The position numbers and the translations under genes were made by a program. Positions 1 through 6,045 of a stretch of DNA of 6,308 nucleotides are shown here, piece by piece. The DNA lies in NCBI RefSeq assembly GCF_938017615.1, contig NZ_CALIJA010000077.1, positions 1-6,308 on the forward strand. The letters run 5' to 3'. The stretch comes from an uncultured Campylobacter sp. (GTDB taxonomy: Bacteria; Campylobacterota; Campylobacteria; Campylobacterales; Campylobacteraceae). Below the pieces are notes generated by a model. It searched no databases. It had not been told where the DNA came from and saw only the letters and a list, made by a program, of their open reading frames with translations. The stretch's first letter is position 1, and each line of letters starts with the position of its first letter.

Positions 1-320
1 AAGATAAAAGCGCTGAAATTTTAAAATATGGAATTTATGAACGCTACTAATTTAAAATCTCAGATTGACGCGCTTCGCCAAAGCTCCTCCGCTAACTACG
101 CGAAATGAAAAAGCAAGATTAAATTCTCTCTCGCTCAATGTCACCCGCAAGCAAGCACGGCAAAATATCAAGATTAAATAACATAAGAGATAAAAGAATA
201 AGACAAAAGGAGGAGGCTCAAAGCTTTCTAAAATTCTAGCCTTGTGCGGCGGCGACCGAGCGGCTTTTAAATTTGGCTTTAAACGCAGCGATGCGAATTA
301 CGCGCCTTAACTTAAATGCT

Positions 321-350
321 AAAGCAGCGATAAAATTTAATCGCTGCTTT
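321..350. terminator. Perfect inverted repeat, possible bidirectional terminator
   Basis: AAAGCAGCGA at 321-330 is exactly complementary to TCGCTGCTTT at 341-350, and a further T-A pair inside makes an 11-bp stem with an 8-nt A/T loop. The outer A3/T3 ends give a short U-run on either strand, but there is no long T-tract after the stem. It lies about 185 nt beyond the minus-strand stop codon at 534, so it could end that transcript or one entering from the left. A structured small RNA or a protein-binding palindrome is also possible. Confidence 0.45.
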
Positions 351-439
351 CATAAATTAAAATTTTAAAGATACTCCGAGCTACACAGCTGCAATAAGTA
401 AATCACCTGCATTTTGATCACCCGCGCCTCGCCTAAATT

Positions 440-466
440 GCTTAAAATTGCCGATCAAATTTAAGC
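440..466. terminator. Weak hairpin 3' of the binding-protein gene
   Basis: GCTTAAAATTG (440-450) and CAAATTTAAGC (456-466) form an 11-bp inverted repeat with one mismatch around the loop CCGAT. It sits about 70 nt past the stop codon of the minus-strand gene. The stem is mostly A/T and no clear T-tract follows on the minus strand, so a terminator role is only a suggestion. Confidence 0.2.
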
Positions 467-533
467 CGCATACACCTTTATCTGGCGCTTAGTTTAGCTG
501 CGCGGCATAAAAACGCAGATAAAAAATGAAGCA

Positions 534-1718
534 CTATTTCGTCTGATTATCCTCGTTTTTTGGTGCGGCAGTGCTTGCATTTATCTCGCTGGCTGCGCTA
601 TTTACGGGCTCAGGAACAGAGATTTTTTTCACTGAAGCGGTAAAATTCTGCTCGGCTTCAACGTCGCCTGTTTTTTCGATATATGTAAAATCGCCCATCT
701 TCGTCCACGTTCTAGCTTTAGCTAAAAACGCCTTTTGGCTCTCCCAAATCTCTTTGAAATCGGGATTTTTCTCGCTTTCTTCGGCTAAAATTTCATCCGT
801 CGCCTTGCGAAGCGCACGCATAATTTCAGGCGAAAAAGAGCGAATCTGAACGTTCGGATATTTCTTTTTGATCTCGTCCCAAATTATTACGTTTTTATAA
901 AACGTCTCGTTTTCTGCGTATTCGCGCGCCTTTGCGATAGAGGCTTCCAGGATATTTTGCAAATCCTTAGGTAGCTTCTGCCAAGTTTGTAGATTTATCA
1001 CTATCTGCTGCTCGCTAGCGGGTTCTTGCCATCCCGTATAATAGTAATTTGCGACCTTGTGAAAGCCTAGAGGTATATCAAAGCTAGGACTTGCCCACTC
1101 GACCGCATCGATGGTGCCCATCTCTAGCGCCATATATAGCTCACCTACCGGTATCGTAGCGACTGCGACGCCAAGGCGGCTCATGACCTCCCCGCCAAAG
1201 CTTGGAATTCTAAATTTAAGCCCTTTTAAATCGTCTAGCGTATTAATCTCTTTTTTAAACCAACCGCCCATCTGCATACCGCTATTTAGAATATTAAAGA
1301 CCTTTAGATTGCTTTTAGCATAGAATTTATCCGCTAGCTCCTTGCCTCCGCCGAAGTAATACCAAGCGTGCTGTTCGTCTTTCGTCATACCAAAAGGCAC
1401 CGTCGTAAACAGCATATTTGCGCTATTTTTACCTTTATAATAGTAGCTCGCAGTATAGCCTAAATCGTATTGTCCGTTTTTGACCATATCATAGATCGCA
1501 AAAGGCGCTTTATGCTTGCTAGGCGCGTCGATGCTGATTTTCAGCCTGCCATCAGACATACTATCTGCAAGATCCGCCATACGCTTGGCGACATCGCCTA
1601 CGATAGGCATACTAAGCTCGTAAGTCTGAGCTAGCTTAAGGTGATAAACTTTCTTATCCGCGCCCCACAGCGACGTGGCTATAATCAAACTTAATCCGAC
1701 AAGAATCGATTTTTTCAT
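534..1718 (-). CDS. TRAP transporter periplasmic solute-binding protein (DctP family, 2-oxoacid/lactate-type)
   Basis: A 394-residue exported protein that should capture a small organic acid in the periplasm for a TRAP (DctQM-type) sodium-driven importer. The start is ATG at 1716-1718, preceded by GGGAG (1725-1729) at 6 nt. Residues 1-20 form a signal peptide (KK, then a hydrophobic core, ending LWGA). Family landmarks are Q149 in GMQMGGWF, the ligand-carboxylate Arg R170 in LKGLKFRIPSFGGEVM, the VGELYMALEMGTIDAVEW block (191-208) and WQEPASEQQ (230-238). The EW pair with nearby glutamines resembles the 2-oxoacid (TakP) and lactate TRAP binders, whose ligand is held through a cation; the exact ligand is inference. 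Residues from about 350 to 394 are a Ser/Ala/Glu/Asn-rich tail not expected in the fold. No dctQ or dctM lies next to it in this window: mqo diverges upstream and about 530 bp without a clear gene lies downstream. Confidence 0.9.
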   Translation of the reverse strand: MKKSILVGLSLIIATSLWGADKKVYHLKLAQTYELSMPIVGDVAKRMADLADSMSDGRLKISIDAPSKHKAPFAIYDMVKNGQYDLGYTASYYYKGKNSANMLFTTVPFGMTKDEQHAWYYFGGGKELADKFYAKSNLKVFNILNSGMQMGGWFKKEINTLDDLKGLKFRIPSFGGEVMSRLGVAVATIPVGELYMALEMGTIDAVEWASPSFDIPLGFHKVANYYYTGWQEPASEQQIVINLQTWQKLPKDLQNILEASIAKAREYAENETFYKNVIIWDEIKKKYPNVQIRSFSPEIMRALRKATDEILAEESEKNPDFKEIWESQKAFLAKARTWTKMGDFTYIEKTGDVEAEQNFTASVKKISVPEPVNSAASEINASTAAPKNEDNQTK

Positions 1719-1724
1719 ATACTA

Positions 1725-1760
1725 CTCCCAAAATGAAATGGTGCGAATTTTATATAAAAT
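1725..1760 (-). promoter_or_regulatory. Putative promoter and ribosome-binding site of the TRAP binding-protein gene
   Basis: Read on the minus strand, an ATTTTATATAAAATT stretch contains TATAAA (1749-1754) as a candidate -10 box. It would start transcription near 1742 and give a leader of about 24 nt that includes GGGAG at 1725-1729. No -35 is recognisable, which is usual for Campylobacter sigma-70 promoters. It lies back to back with the candidate mqo promoter in a 121-bp divergent region, so both genes may share regulatory sites. Confidence 0.4.
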
Positions 1761-1778
1761 CATCTAAATTCACGCTTT

Positions 1779-1833
1779 TATAACTAGCTTTTAAGCGAAA
1801 TTTTCGCACAATTGCAGCCAAATTCGATAAGGA
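1779..1833 (+). promoter_or_regulatory. Putative promoter and ribosome-binding site of mqo
   Basis: TATAAC at 1779-1784, in the context CTTTTATAACTAG, is a one-mismatch -10 box that would start transcription near 1791 and leave a leader of about 50 nt. AAGGA (1829-1833) sits 6 nt before the mqo ATG and supports that start. The region where a -35 would fall overlaps the candidate promoter of the divergent gene. Confidence 0.4.
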
Positions 1834-1839
1834 AAGGGC

Positions 1840-3186
1840 ATGCAAGAAAAACATTACGAAGTAATCATCATAGGCGGCGGTATCACGGGCAGCGCGCTAG
1901 CGTACGTGCTGGCAGAATTTAGCGGAATCAAAAATATCGCTCTACTTGAAAAATACGAAGGGCTTGCGACGCTAAATTCTAAAGCCAGTGCAAATTCCCA
2001 GACGATTCATTGCGGCGACATCGAGACCAACTACGATCTGCAAAAAGCGATCGAAGTCAAGCGCAAGGCGGATATGATCGTGAAATATTGCCAAAAGCAC
2101 GGATATGAGAATAAATTTTTATTTCAGGGGCAGAAAATGGCTCTTGGCGTGGGCGAAAGTGAGGTAGAGCTAATTAAAGAGCGCTTTGAGAAATTTAAAG
2201 AGCTTTATCCGTATTTGCAGCTTTTTGACAAGGAAGAGCTCAAAAAAATCGAGCCCAAGCTAGTTTTTGACGGGCGCGGCGAGGAGCGAGCGGAGGATAT
2301 CGTAGCAATGGGCGTACAATCGGGAGTTTATACAACGATCGATTACGGCGCGATGGCGAATTCTTTTGTGCAAAACGCTAAAAACGTGGAGGGCAAAACC
2401 TGCGATCTGTACCTAAACACCGAAGTGCAAAACATCACGAAGGTAGGCGATAAGTTCTATATCCGCACAGCAAATAGACTCTCGCTAAGCGCTAATTTCG
2501 TAGTCGTAGATGCAGGCGCTCACTCGCTGTGGCTAGCGCACAAAATGGGGCTTGGGCAGGATCTTAGCACGATTTGCATCGCGGGCAGCTTCTATCTAAC
2601 CAAGCAAAAACTTCTAAATGGCAAGGTTTACATGATGCAAAACCCAAAGCTTCCATTTGCTGCGCTTCACGGCGATCCGGATTTGCTCGCAGGCGGCTGC
2701 ACGAGATTCGGCCCTACCGCACTTACGCTACCAAAGCTTGAACGCTACAAGGGCTGTCGTTCGGTGCCGGAATTTTTTCAATCATTAAATTTTGACATGG
2801 ACGTAGCCAAGGTCATTTGGCAAAATTTTGGCGATAGCGAGGTAAGGGACTTCTTAATCCGCAATATAGGCTTTGAGATACCGATTTTAGGTAAAAAGCT
2901 TTTCGTCAAAAATGCGCGCAAGATCATACCTAGCATCCGCGAGGAGGATATTTACTACGCCAAGGGCTTTGGCGGCGTGCGCCCGCAAGTAATCTCGCAC
3001 TCGCAAAAAAAGCTGATTTTAGGCGAAGCTAGAATAGGCGAAAATCCGGGGATTATCTTTAATATGACCCCAAGCCCAGGTGCTACGAGCTGCCTAGGTA
3101 ACGCGCTTCGCGACGCAAAAAGCGCCTGCGAATATTTGGGAGTGAGCTTTGATGATGCAAAATTTGACGCGGAAATGATGCAATAA
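1840..3186 (+). CDS. mqo: Malate:quinone oxidoreductase, short epsilonproteobacterial type
   Basis: An FAD-dependent peripheral membrane enzyme that oxidises L-malate to oxaloacetate and passes electrons to the quinone pool, serving as a TCA-cycle malate dehydrogenase without NAD. The N-terminus has the dinucleotide fold: a beta strand followed by GGGITG (12-17), and an acidic E37 ending the second strand (LLEKYE) to bind the FAD ribose. Blocks that I recall from Helicobacter pylori Mqo follow in order: ANSQTIHCGDIETNY (51-65), NPKLPFAALHGDPD (268-281), GPTALTLPKLER (291-302), GFGGVRPQV (376-384) and NMTPSPGATSCL (408-419). At 448 residues it matches the Helicobacter/Campylobacter form and is about 100 shorter than E. 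coli Mqo. There is no signal peptide, as expected for an enzyme on the inner membrane face. The pyk gene follows in the same direction; the divergent neighbour encodes an organic-acid binding protein. A related FAD oxidoreductase with another 2-hydroxyacid substrate is the only real alternative. Confidence 0.93.
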   Translation: MQEKHYEVIIIGGGITGSALAYVLAEFSGIKNIALLEKYEGLATLNSKASANSQTIHCGDIETNYDLQKAIEVKRKADMIVKYCQKHGYENKFLFQGQKMALGVGESEVELIKERFEKFKELYPYLQLFDKEELKKIEPKLVFDGRGEERAEDIVAMGVQSGVYTTIDYGAMANSFVQNAKNVEGKTCDLYLNTEVQNITKVGDKFYIRTANRLSLSANFVVVDAGAHSLWLAHKMGLGQDLSTICIAGSFYLTKQKLLNGKVYMMQNPKLPFAALHGDPDLLAGGCTRFGPTALTLPKLERYKGCRSVPEFFQSLNFDMDVAKVIWQNFGDSEVRDFLIRNIGFEIPILGKKLFVKNARKIIPSIREEDIYYAKGFGGVRPQVISHSQKKLILGEARIGENPGIIFNMTPSPGATSCLGNALRDAKSACEYLGVSFDDAKFDAEMMQ

Positions 3187-3190
3187 AGAG

Positions 3191-3445
3191 GAATTTTTAA
3201 ATTTCGCTCGGGCAAGAATTTTAAAATTTTACTTCGACGAGGATTTTAAAATTTTGCTCTCGCTTCACGTATATAGAGGATTTTAAAATTTCATTCAAAC
3301 GCGAATTTTTAGAATTTAACCCACACAGCAAGCTATGAAATTTTAAAATTTCACCATGCCGTAGAATTCTAAAATTCTCGCGCGCCATAAAATTTTAAAA
3401 TTCCTTCGTCTAGCGAATTTTAAAATTTAGAAATTTCAAAATTTC
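3191..3445. repeat. Array of about ten 15-bp A/T near-palindromes between mqo and pyk
   Basis: Units resembling GAATTTTAAAATTTC begin at 3191, 3216, 3241, 3278, 3303, 3338, 3364, 3390, 3415 and 3431. The steps between starts are 25, 25, 37, 25, 35, 26, 26, 25 and 16 bp. The unit covering 3337-3352 is a perfect 16-bp palindrome. Units vary at a few positions (TTTT/TTCT, AAAA/AGAA), and the gaps, mostly about 10 bp, are unrelated to one another and richer in G+C. The array fills the mqo-pyk spacer, and similar AT palindromes continue to the pyk ribosome-binding site. It is not a CRISPR array: the spacers are too short and the repeats too degenerate. Related AT words occur elsewhere in the window, but not as a regular series of this unit. 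Function unknown. Confidence 0.75.
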
Positions 3446-3485
3446 ACGTAAAATTTCGCCTAATGCGGCGATAAATTTTAAATTT

Positions 3486-3492
3486 AAAGGAG
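3486..3492 (+). promoter_or_regulatory. Strong ribosome-binding site of pyk
   Basis: AAAGGAG lies 5 nt before the ATG at 3498 and fixes the pyk start. The sequence just upstream is so A/T-rich that several weak -10-like boxes could be drawn; I cannot choose one, and readthrough from mqo is equally possible. Confidence 0.7.
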
Positions 3493-3497
3493 AAAAG

Positions 3498-4967
3498 ATG
3501 CTTAAAAAAACCAAAATTTTAGCGACCATCGGGCCCGCAAGCGACAGCGAAGAGATGATGAGCGCGATGGTAAAGGCAGGCTGCAACGCCTTTAGGATGA
3601 ACTTCAGCCACGGCACGCACGAGTATCACGAGGCAAATTTAAACAAAATTCGCGCCGTAGAAAAGAGCCTGGGCGTGCGCGTAGGCGTCTTTCAGGACAT
3701 CAGCGGCCCAAAGATCCGCGTCGGCAAGCTCGAGGAAAATTTTAAACTAAAAACGGGCGATAAGATTACTTTCCTTCCTCGCGAAATCATCGGCAAAAAG
3801 ACTGCAGAAGGCGAATACGAGCTGTGTATCAACCACCCAGAAATTTTGCCGTTAATGAAGGTAGGCGAGTTTATCTACCTCTACGACGGCTCGATCCGCG
3901 CCAAGGTAGTCGCGGTAAGCGAGCAAGGCGTGCGAGCGGTGCTCGAAAACGACGGCTTTTTAAGTTCGAATAAGGGGGTGAACTTCCCAAACACTCGCCT
4001 AAATATCGACGTCATCACGCAAAAAGACCTCGAGGATCTGCGCTGGGGCGCGGCGCACGGCGTAAATTTCGTAGGCATCTCCTTCGTGCAGTCGCAAAAC
4101 GACATCCTGCGCGTACGCGAAATTTTAAACTCTCTGGGCTCAAAAGCTAAAATTTACGCCAAGATCGAGAAATTCGACGCGGTCGAAAATATTGAAAAGA
4201 TCATCGAAGCAAGCGACGGCATAATGGTCGCGCGCGGAGATCTGGGCATCGAGATGCCGTTTTATGAGATCCCGCGCATCCAAAAGCGTATCATCGCCCT
4301 AGCCAACGCCCGCTCAAAGCCCGTCATCACCGCCACGCAGATGATGCTTAGCATGACCGAGCACGAGCGCGCCACCAGAGCCGAGATCAGCGACGTCGCA
4401 AACGCCGTGCTCGACGGCACCGACGCCGTGATGCTAAGCGAGGAAAGCGCCATCGGCAAAAATCCCGCAGCCGTGGTCGCCGCGATGAGCGAGACGATCC
4501 GCGAGACCGAAAAGATCTATCCTTACGATAAATTTAACGATTACGATTTCTACGACGAGACCGATATGATCACCTCAAGCACCGCAGCGCTTGCCGCAAG
4601 GCTGGGCGCAGGCGCGATACTTTCGATCACGGGCTCGGGGCGTTCGGCGATAAAACTCGCACGCAACCGCGCTAAAATCGACATCATCGCAATCGCGCAC
4701 GACGAGCAAACCGCGCACGCGCTAAGTCTCGTGTGGGGCGTAAATCCGGCGATGGTTAAGGAAAAAACGAGCATCAACTCGCTGCTCGCACGTATCATAA
4801 ACGAGGCTCTGCAGCGCGGGCTCATCGAGGAAGGCGGCACCTACGTGATGACGGCGGGCTTTCAAAGCGGACATCCCGGCAGCACCGACTACATCCGCAT
4901 CATCAAAAAAGATCAGATCGATTTCTACCGCGACGCGGCGAAAACGGGCTTTGAAAGTAAAATTTAA
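3498..4967 (+). CDS. pyk: Pyruvate kinase
   Basis: Cytosolic enzyme converting phosphoenolpyruvate and ADP to pyruvate and ATP, needing Mg2+ and usually K+. The 489-residue length is normal for a bacterial form without the extra C-terminal PEP-utiliser domain. The start is the conserved TKILATIGPAS opening (5-15). Further landmarks are R33 and NFSHG (35-39) at the active site, DISGPKIR (67-74), a B domain at roughly 75-170, and the signature IYAKIEKFDAV (219-229), with catalytic Lys K222 and metal ligand E224. ARGDLGIE (245-252) supplies the second metal ligand D248, and ATQMMLSM (279-286) and DGTDAVMLSEESAIG (306-320) follow. The C-terminal domain contains the phosphate-loop-like ITGSGRSA (376-383). 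All expected catalytic residues are present. The gene follows mqo in the same direction but is separated by the 311-bp repeat spacer, so co-transcription is uncertain. In an organism living on organic acids it would supply pyruvate from PEP rather than finish glycolysis of sugars. Confidence 0.97.
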   Translation: MLKKTKILATIGPASDSEEMMSAMVKAGCNAFRMNFSHGTHEYHEANLNKIRAVEKSLGVRVGVFQDISGPKIRVGKLEENFKLKTGDKITFLPREIIGKKTAEGEYELCINHPEILPLMKVGEFIYLYDGSIRAKVVAVSEQGVRAVLENDGFLSSNKGVNFPNTRLNIDVITQKDLEDLRWGAAHGVNFVGISFVQSQNDILRVREILNSLGSKAKIYAKIEKFDAVENIEKIIEASDGIMVARGDLGIEMPFYEIPRIQKRIIALANARSKPVITATQMMLSMTEHERATRAEISDVANAVLDGTDAVMLSEESAIGKNPAAVVAAMSETIRETEKIYPYDKFNDYDFYDETDMITSSTAALAARLGAGAILSITGSGRSAIKLARNRAKIDIIAIAHDEQTAHALSLVWGVNPAMVKEKTSINSLLARIINEALQRGLIEEGGTYVMTAGFQSGHPGSTDYIRIIKKDQIDFYRDAAKTGFESKI

Positions 4968-5001
4968 AGCGTAGCCAAAGGTCATAAAGTCAGAGGCTGC
5001 A

Positions 5002-5095
5002 GCTAAATTTAATTTCGCTACGAGATTATGAGCAGCAACATCGCGTTTATGTCGTGATAGAATTTGCTAAATTTAATTCCATTGCGAGATGACGG
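5002..5095. repeat. Imperfect direct repeat, 63 bp apart
   Basis: GCTAAATTTAATT begins at 5002 and again at 5065. Similarity continues beyond this 13-bp identity for about 16 more bases, including a shared CGAGAT, with roughly 24 of 29 positions matching by eye. This suggests an old local duplication, although the AT-rich core is a word type common in this genome. Confidence 0.4.
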
Positions 5096-5277
5096 AGCAG
5101 GATTTTTTAGCCACTAAAACTTTGGTAGCGCTTCGGCGACTTTATTTCGCGCAGACCAAGAACGAACGCGCGAACATTTATGCCTTTGATTTCATGGCTC
5201 ACCGCGGACTGGCAAATTTATTTTATGCGACACCGCACGGCGCGCCACGACCAGTTTATAGCCGCATTTGGCGCTAA
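5089..5277 (+). CDS. Doubtful 62-residue hypothetical protein
   Basis: An ATG-to-TAA frame in the gap between pyk and the MerT-like gene. I recognise no family. The product would be basic (many Arg, one Trp near the end, ending SRIWR), without a signal peptide, membrane segment or metal-binding motif. There is no Shine-Dalgarno before the ATG, which itself falls inside the second copy of a short local duplication, and CGA and CGG arginine codons appear although flanking genes mostly use CGC. These points favour a chance frame, and I list it only so the space is accounted for. Confidence 0.15.
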   Translation: MTEQDFLATKTLVALRRLYFAQTKNERANIYAFDFMAHRGLANLFYATPHGAPRPVYSRIWR

Positions 5278-5371
5278 ATGGTAAGTATACGACGCTTAAA
5301 AGGGTGAAATTTAAATTTAAAATTTGCAGATAAAATTCCGCGTCAAAAAGCCGACGAGAGTGCGACAAGAT

Positions 5372-5384
5372 TATAATTAAAAGG
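5372..5384 (+). promoter_or_regulatory. Perfect TATAAT box abutting the Shine-Dalgarno of the MerT-like gene
   Basis: TATAAT at 5372-5377 matches the sigma-70 -10 consensus exactly. AAAAGG at 5379-5384 is placed 6 nt before the TTG at 5391 and supports that codon as the start. The two conflict: a start point 6-7 nt past the box would fall within or just after the Shine-Dalgarno, leaving almost no leader. Either transcription starts further upstream, or the mRNA is nearly leaderless. Confidence 0.4.
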
Positions 5385-5390
5385 CAAAAT

Positions 5391-5792
5391 TTGAAAACCG
5401 AACTAGAAAATCCCGCGCAAGAAACCTTGACGCAAAAGCGAGAATATCCTGGCAAAAATCGCTTCAGCACGCGCAGTCTATGGCTGATATTCGCCGCGAT
5501 TTTTAGCGCGGTTGCGGCGACGTTTTGCTGCCTGCCCGCGCTTTTATTTTTGATTTTCGGCGCGAGCTTTTCCATTTTTTCAGGCGCGGAGGCGCTGGAA
5601 GGTTACCGCGCGCCACTCTCTGTGCTAGCGCTTTTTTGCTTCGCGCTCTCGGCGTTTTTCTTTTTCAAAAAGCCGCGCGCATGCTCGCTGCAAAGCAGGC
5701 GCAAAAAATGGATTCTGATCTACGCGCTCTTAGGAGCCTTGCTTGCCTTTATGCTTACATATCCTGAAATTTTAGGAGGGCTTTATGCGTAA
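5391..5792 (+). CDS. MerT-like inner-membrane heavy-metal transport protein
   Basis: A 133-residue protein with three predicted membrane helices (about 29-55, 70-92 and 106-124), matching the MerT plan. Helix 1 carries the vicinal cysteines C46-C47 in ATFCCLPALLF, the pair that in MerT takes Hg2+ from periplasmic MerP. EALEGYRAPL (67-76) parallels the EPYRPL stretch of MerT. The cytosolic loop has a single Cys (C98 in PRACSLQ), whereas MerT normally has two there, so hand-over to the cytosol may differ. The start is TTG at 5391, supported by AAAAGG 6 nt upstream; a second in-frame TTG at 5427 lacks a comparable site. This gives about 28 residues before helix 1, somewhat longer than usual. The gene overlaps the MerP-like gene by 8 bp, so the two are surely co-translated. 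No merA or merR is in view, so mercury resistance is not established and import of copper or another soft metal is as likely. Confidence 0.8.
   Translation: MKTELENPAQETLTQKREYPGKNRFSTRSLWLIFAAIFSAVAATFCCLPALLFLIFGASFSIFSGAEALEGYRAPLSVLALFCFALSAFFFFKKPRACSLQSRRKKWILIYALLGALLAFMLTYPEILGGLYA
5774..5780 (+). promoter_or_regulatory. Ribosome-binding site of the MerP-like gene inside the MerT-like gene
   Basis: AGGAGGG lies 4 nt before the ATG at 5785, within the last codons of the upstream gene. With the ATGCGTAA overlap (start at 5785, upstream stop at 5790-5792), it indicates translational coupling, and this site is stronger than that of the upstream gene, which suggests more MerP-like than MerT-like protein. 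Confidence 0.7.
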
Positions 5793-6045
5793 AATTTTGT
5801 TTTTGATGCTTGGATTTACGGCGCTTTTTGCCGACAAAGAGGTTAAAATTTACGTGGAAAAAATCCACTGCCCGCTTTGCACCGCGATCGTGCGAAAGGC
5901 GCTTTTGCAAACACCAGGCGTGATAAGCGCAAAGGTTTCACAGCAGAGCAAAACCGCGACCGTCGCGGCAAAGGATGATGCAAACGAGACCGCGATGCTT
6001 GAGGCGATCGCTAAAACGGGCTATGAAGGCGTAATCGTAAAATAA
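5785..6045 (+). CDS. MerP-like periplasmic HMA-domain metal-binding protein
   Basis: An 86-residue exported protein. Residues 1-16 form a short signal peptide (MRKILFLMLGFTALFA) with likely cleavage before DKE. The rest is one heavy-metal-associated domain of about 70 residues with a ferredoxin-like fold: strand VKIYVEKIHC, then metal site HCPLC (28-32, cysteines C29 and C32), helix TAIVRKALLQ, then PGVISAKV, and near the end AIAKTGYEG, the usual HMA closing motif. MerP has Met before the first Cys (MTCAAC), whereas this protein has His28, which could change metal preference. The likely role is to bind a soft metal ion in the periplasm and pass it to the vicinal cysteines of the MerT-like partner it overlaps. 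The metal (Hg, Cu or other) is not readable. CopZ-type cytosolic chaperones look similar but lack a signal peptide. Confidence 0.85.
   Translation: MRKILFLMLGFTALFADKEVKIYVEKIHCPLCTAIVRKALLQTPGVISAKVSQQSKTATVAAKDDANETAMLEAIAKTGYEGVIVK

Larger units (their letters stand above)
1..533. other. Gene-poor region downstream of the TRAP binding-protein gene
   Basis: I see no reading frame here with both a plausible ribosome-binding site and a convincing product. At the left edge, a frame ending with TAA at 48-50 would give a 15-residue tail finishing GIYERY, which could be the end of a gene lying outside the window, but so short a piece cannot be judged. A 26-codon ATG frame (28-108) has no Shine-Dalgarno. 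A very strong Shine-Dalgarno-like run, AAAAGGAGGAGG at 205-216, has no ATG, GTG or TTG at normal distance and may be a relic. The region also holds hairpins at 321-350 and 440-466. AT-rich words such as AAATTTTAAAAT recur (around 16-27 and 359-370). It could be decayed coding DNA or carry a small RNA; neither is shown. Confidence 0.5.
4968..5390. other. Intergenic stretch between pyk and the MerT-like gene
   Basis: No convincing gene is present. One ATG frame of 62 codons (5089-5277) is listed separately at low confidence. An imperfect direct repeat (5002-5032 and 5065-5095) occurs near its left end. GCTGCAGC (4996-5003) is a short palindrome, and CGTAGC (4970-4975) with GCTACG (5017-5022) is a widely spaced inverted repeat; neither makes a proper terminator for pyk. 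No MerR-type operator (two half-sites within a long-spaced promoter) is visible upstream of 5391. Confidence 0.5.

Noticed and set aside
3..50. Tail of a gene entering from the left (15 residues ending GIYERY)
   Set aside because: Fifteen residues with no recognisable motif cannot be told from a chance open frame; the other two plus-strand frames stop at once, so one open frame here is unsurprising.
28..108. 26-codon ATG ORF (opening MEFMNATNLKSQIDAL)
   Set aside because: The composition looks protein-like, but there is no Shine-Dalgarno and it is too short to support without homologues.
571..849. 92-codon plus-strand ORF and similar frames inside the TRAP, mqo and pyk genes
   Set aside because: They lie antisense or out of frame within genes that are secure by motif content.
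3191..3445. CRISPR-like repeat/spacer layout
   Set aside because: Units are 15 bp, degenerate and AT-palindromic, gaps are mostly about 10 bp and vary in length, and no cas gene is present.
4970..5022. Terminator for pyk from CGTAGC/GCTACG
   Set aside because: Only six pairs around a loop of about 41 nt and no following T-tract.
5281..5390. MerR-type operator upstream of the MerT-like gene
   Set aside because: No dyad with MerR half-sites and no 19-20 bp spaced -35/-10 pair is visible; only a -10 box is present.
5192..5575. 127-codon minus-strand ORF
   Set aside because: It overlaps the well-supported MerT-like gene antisense, has no ribosome-binding site I trust, and its product resembles no family I know; it is a shadow frame.
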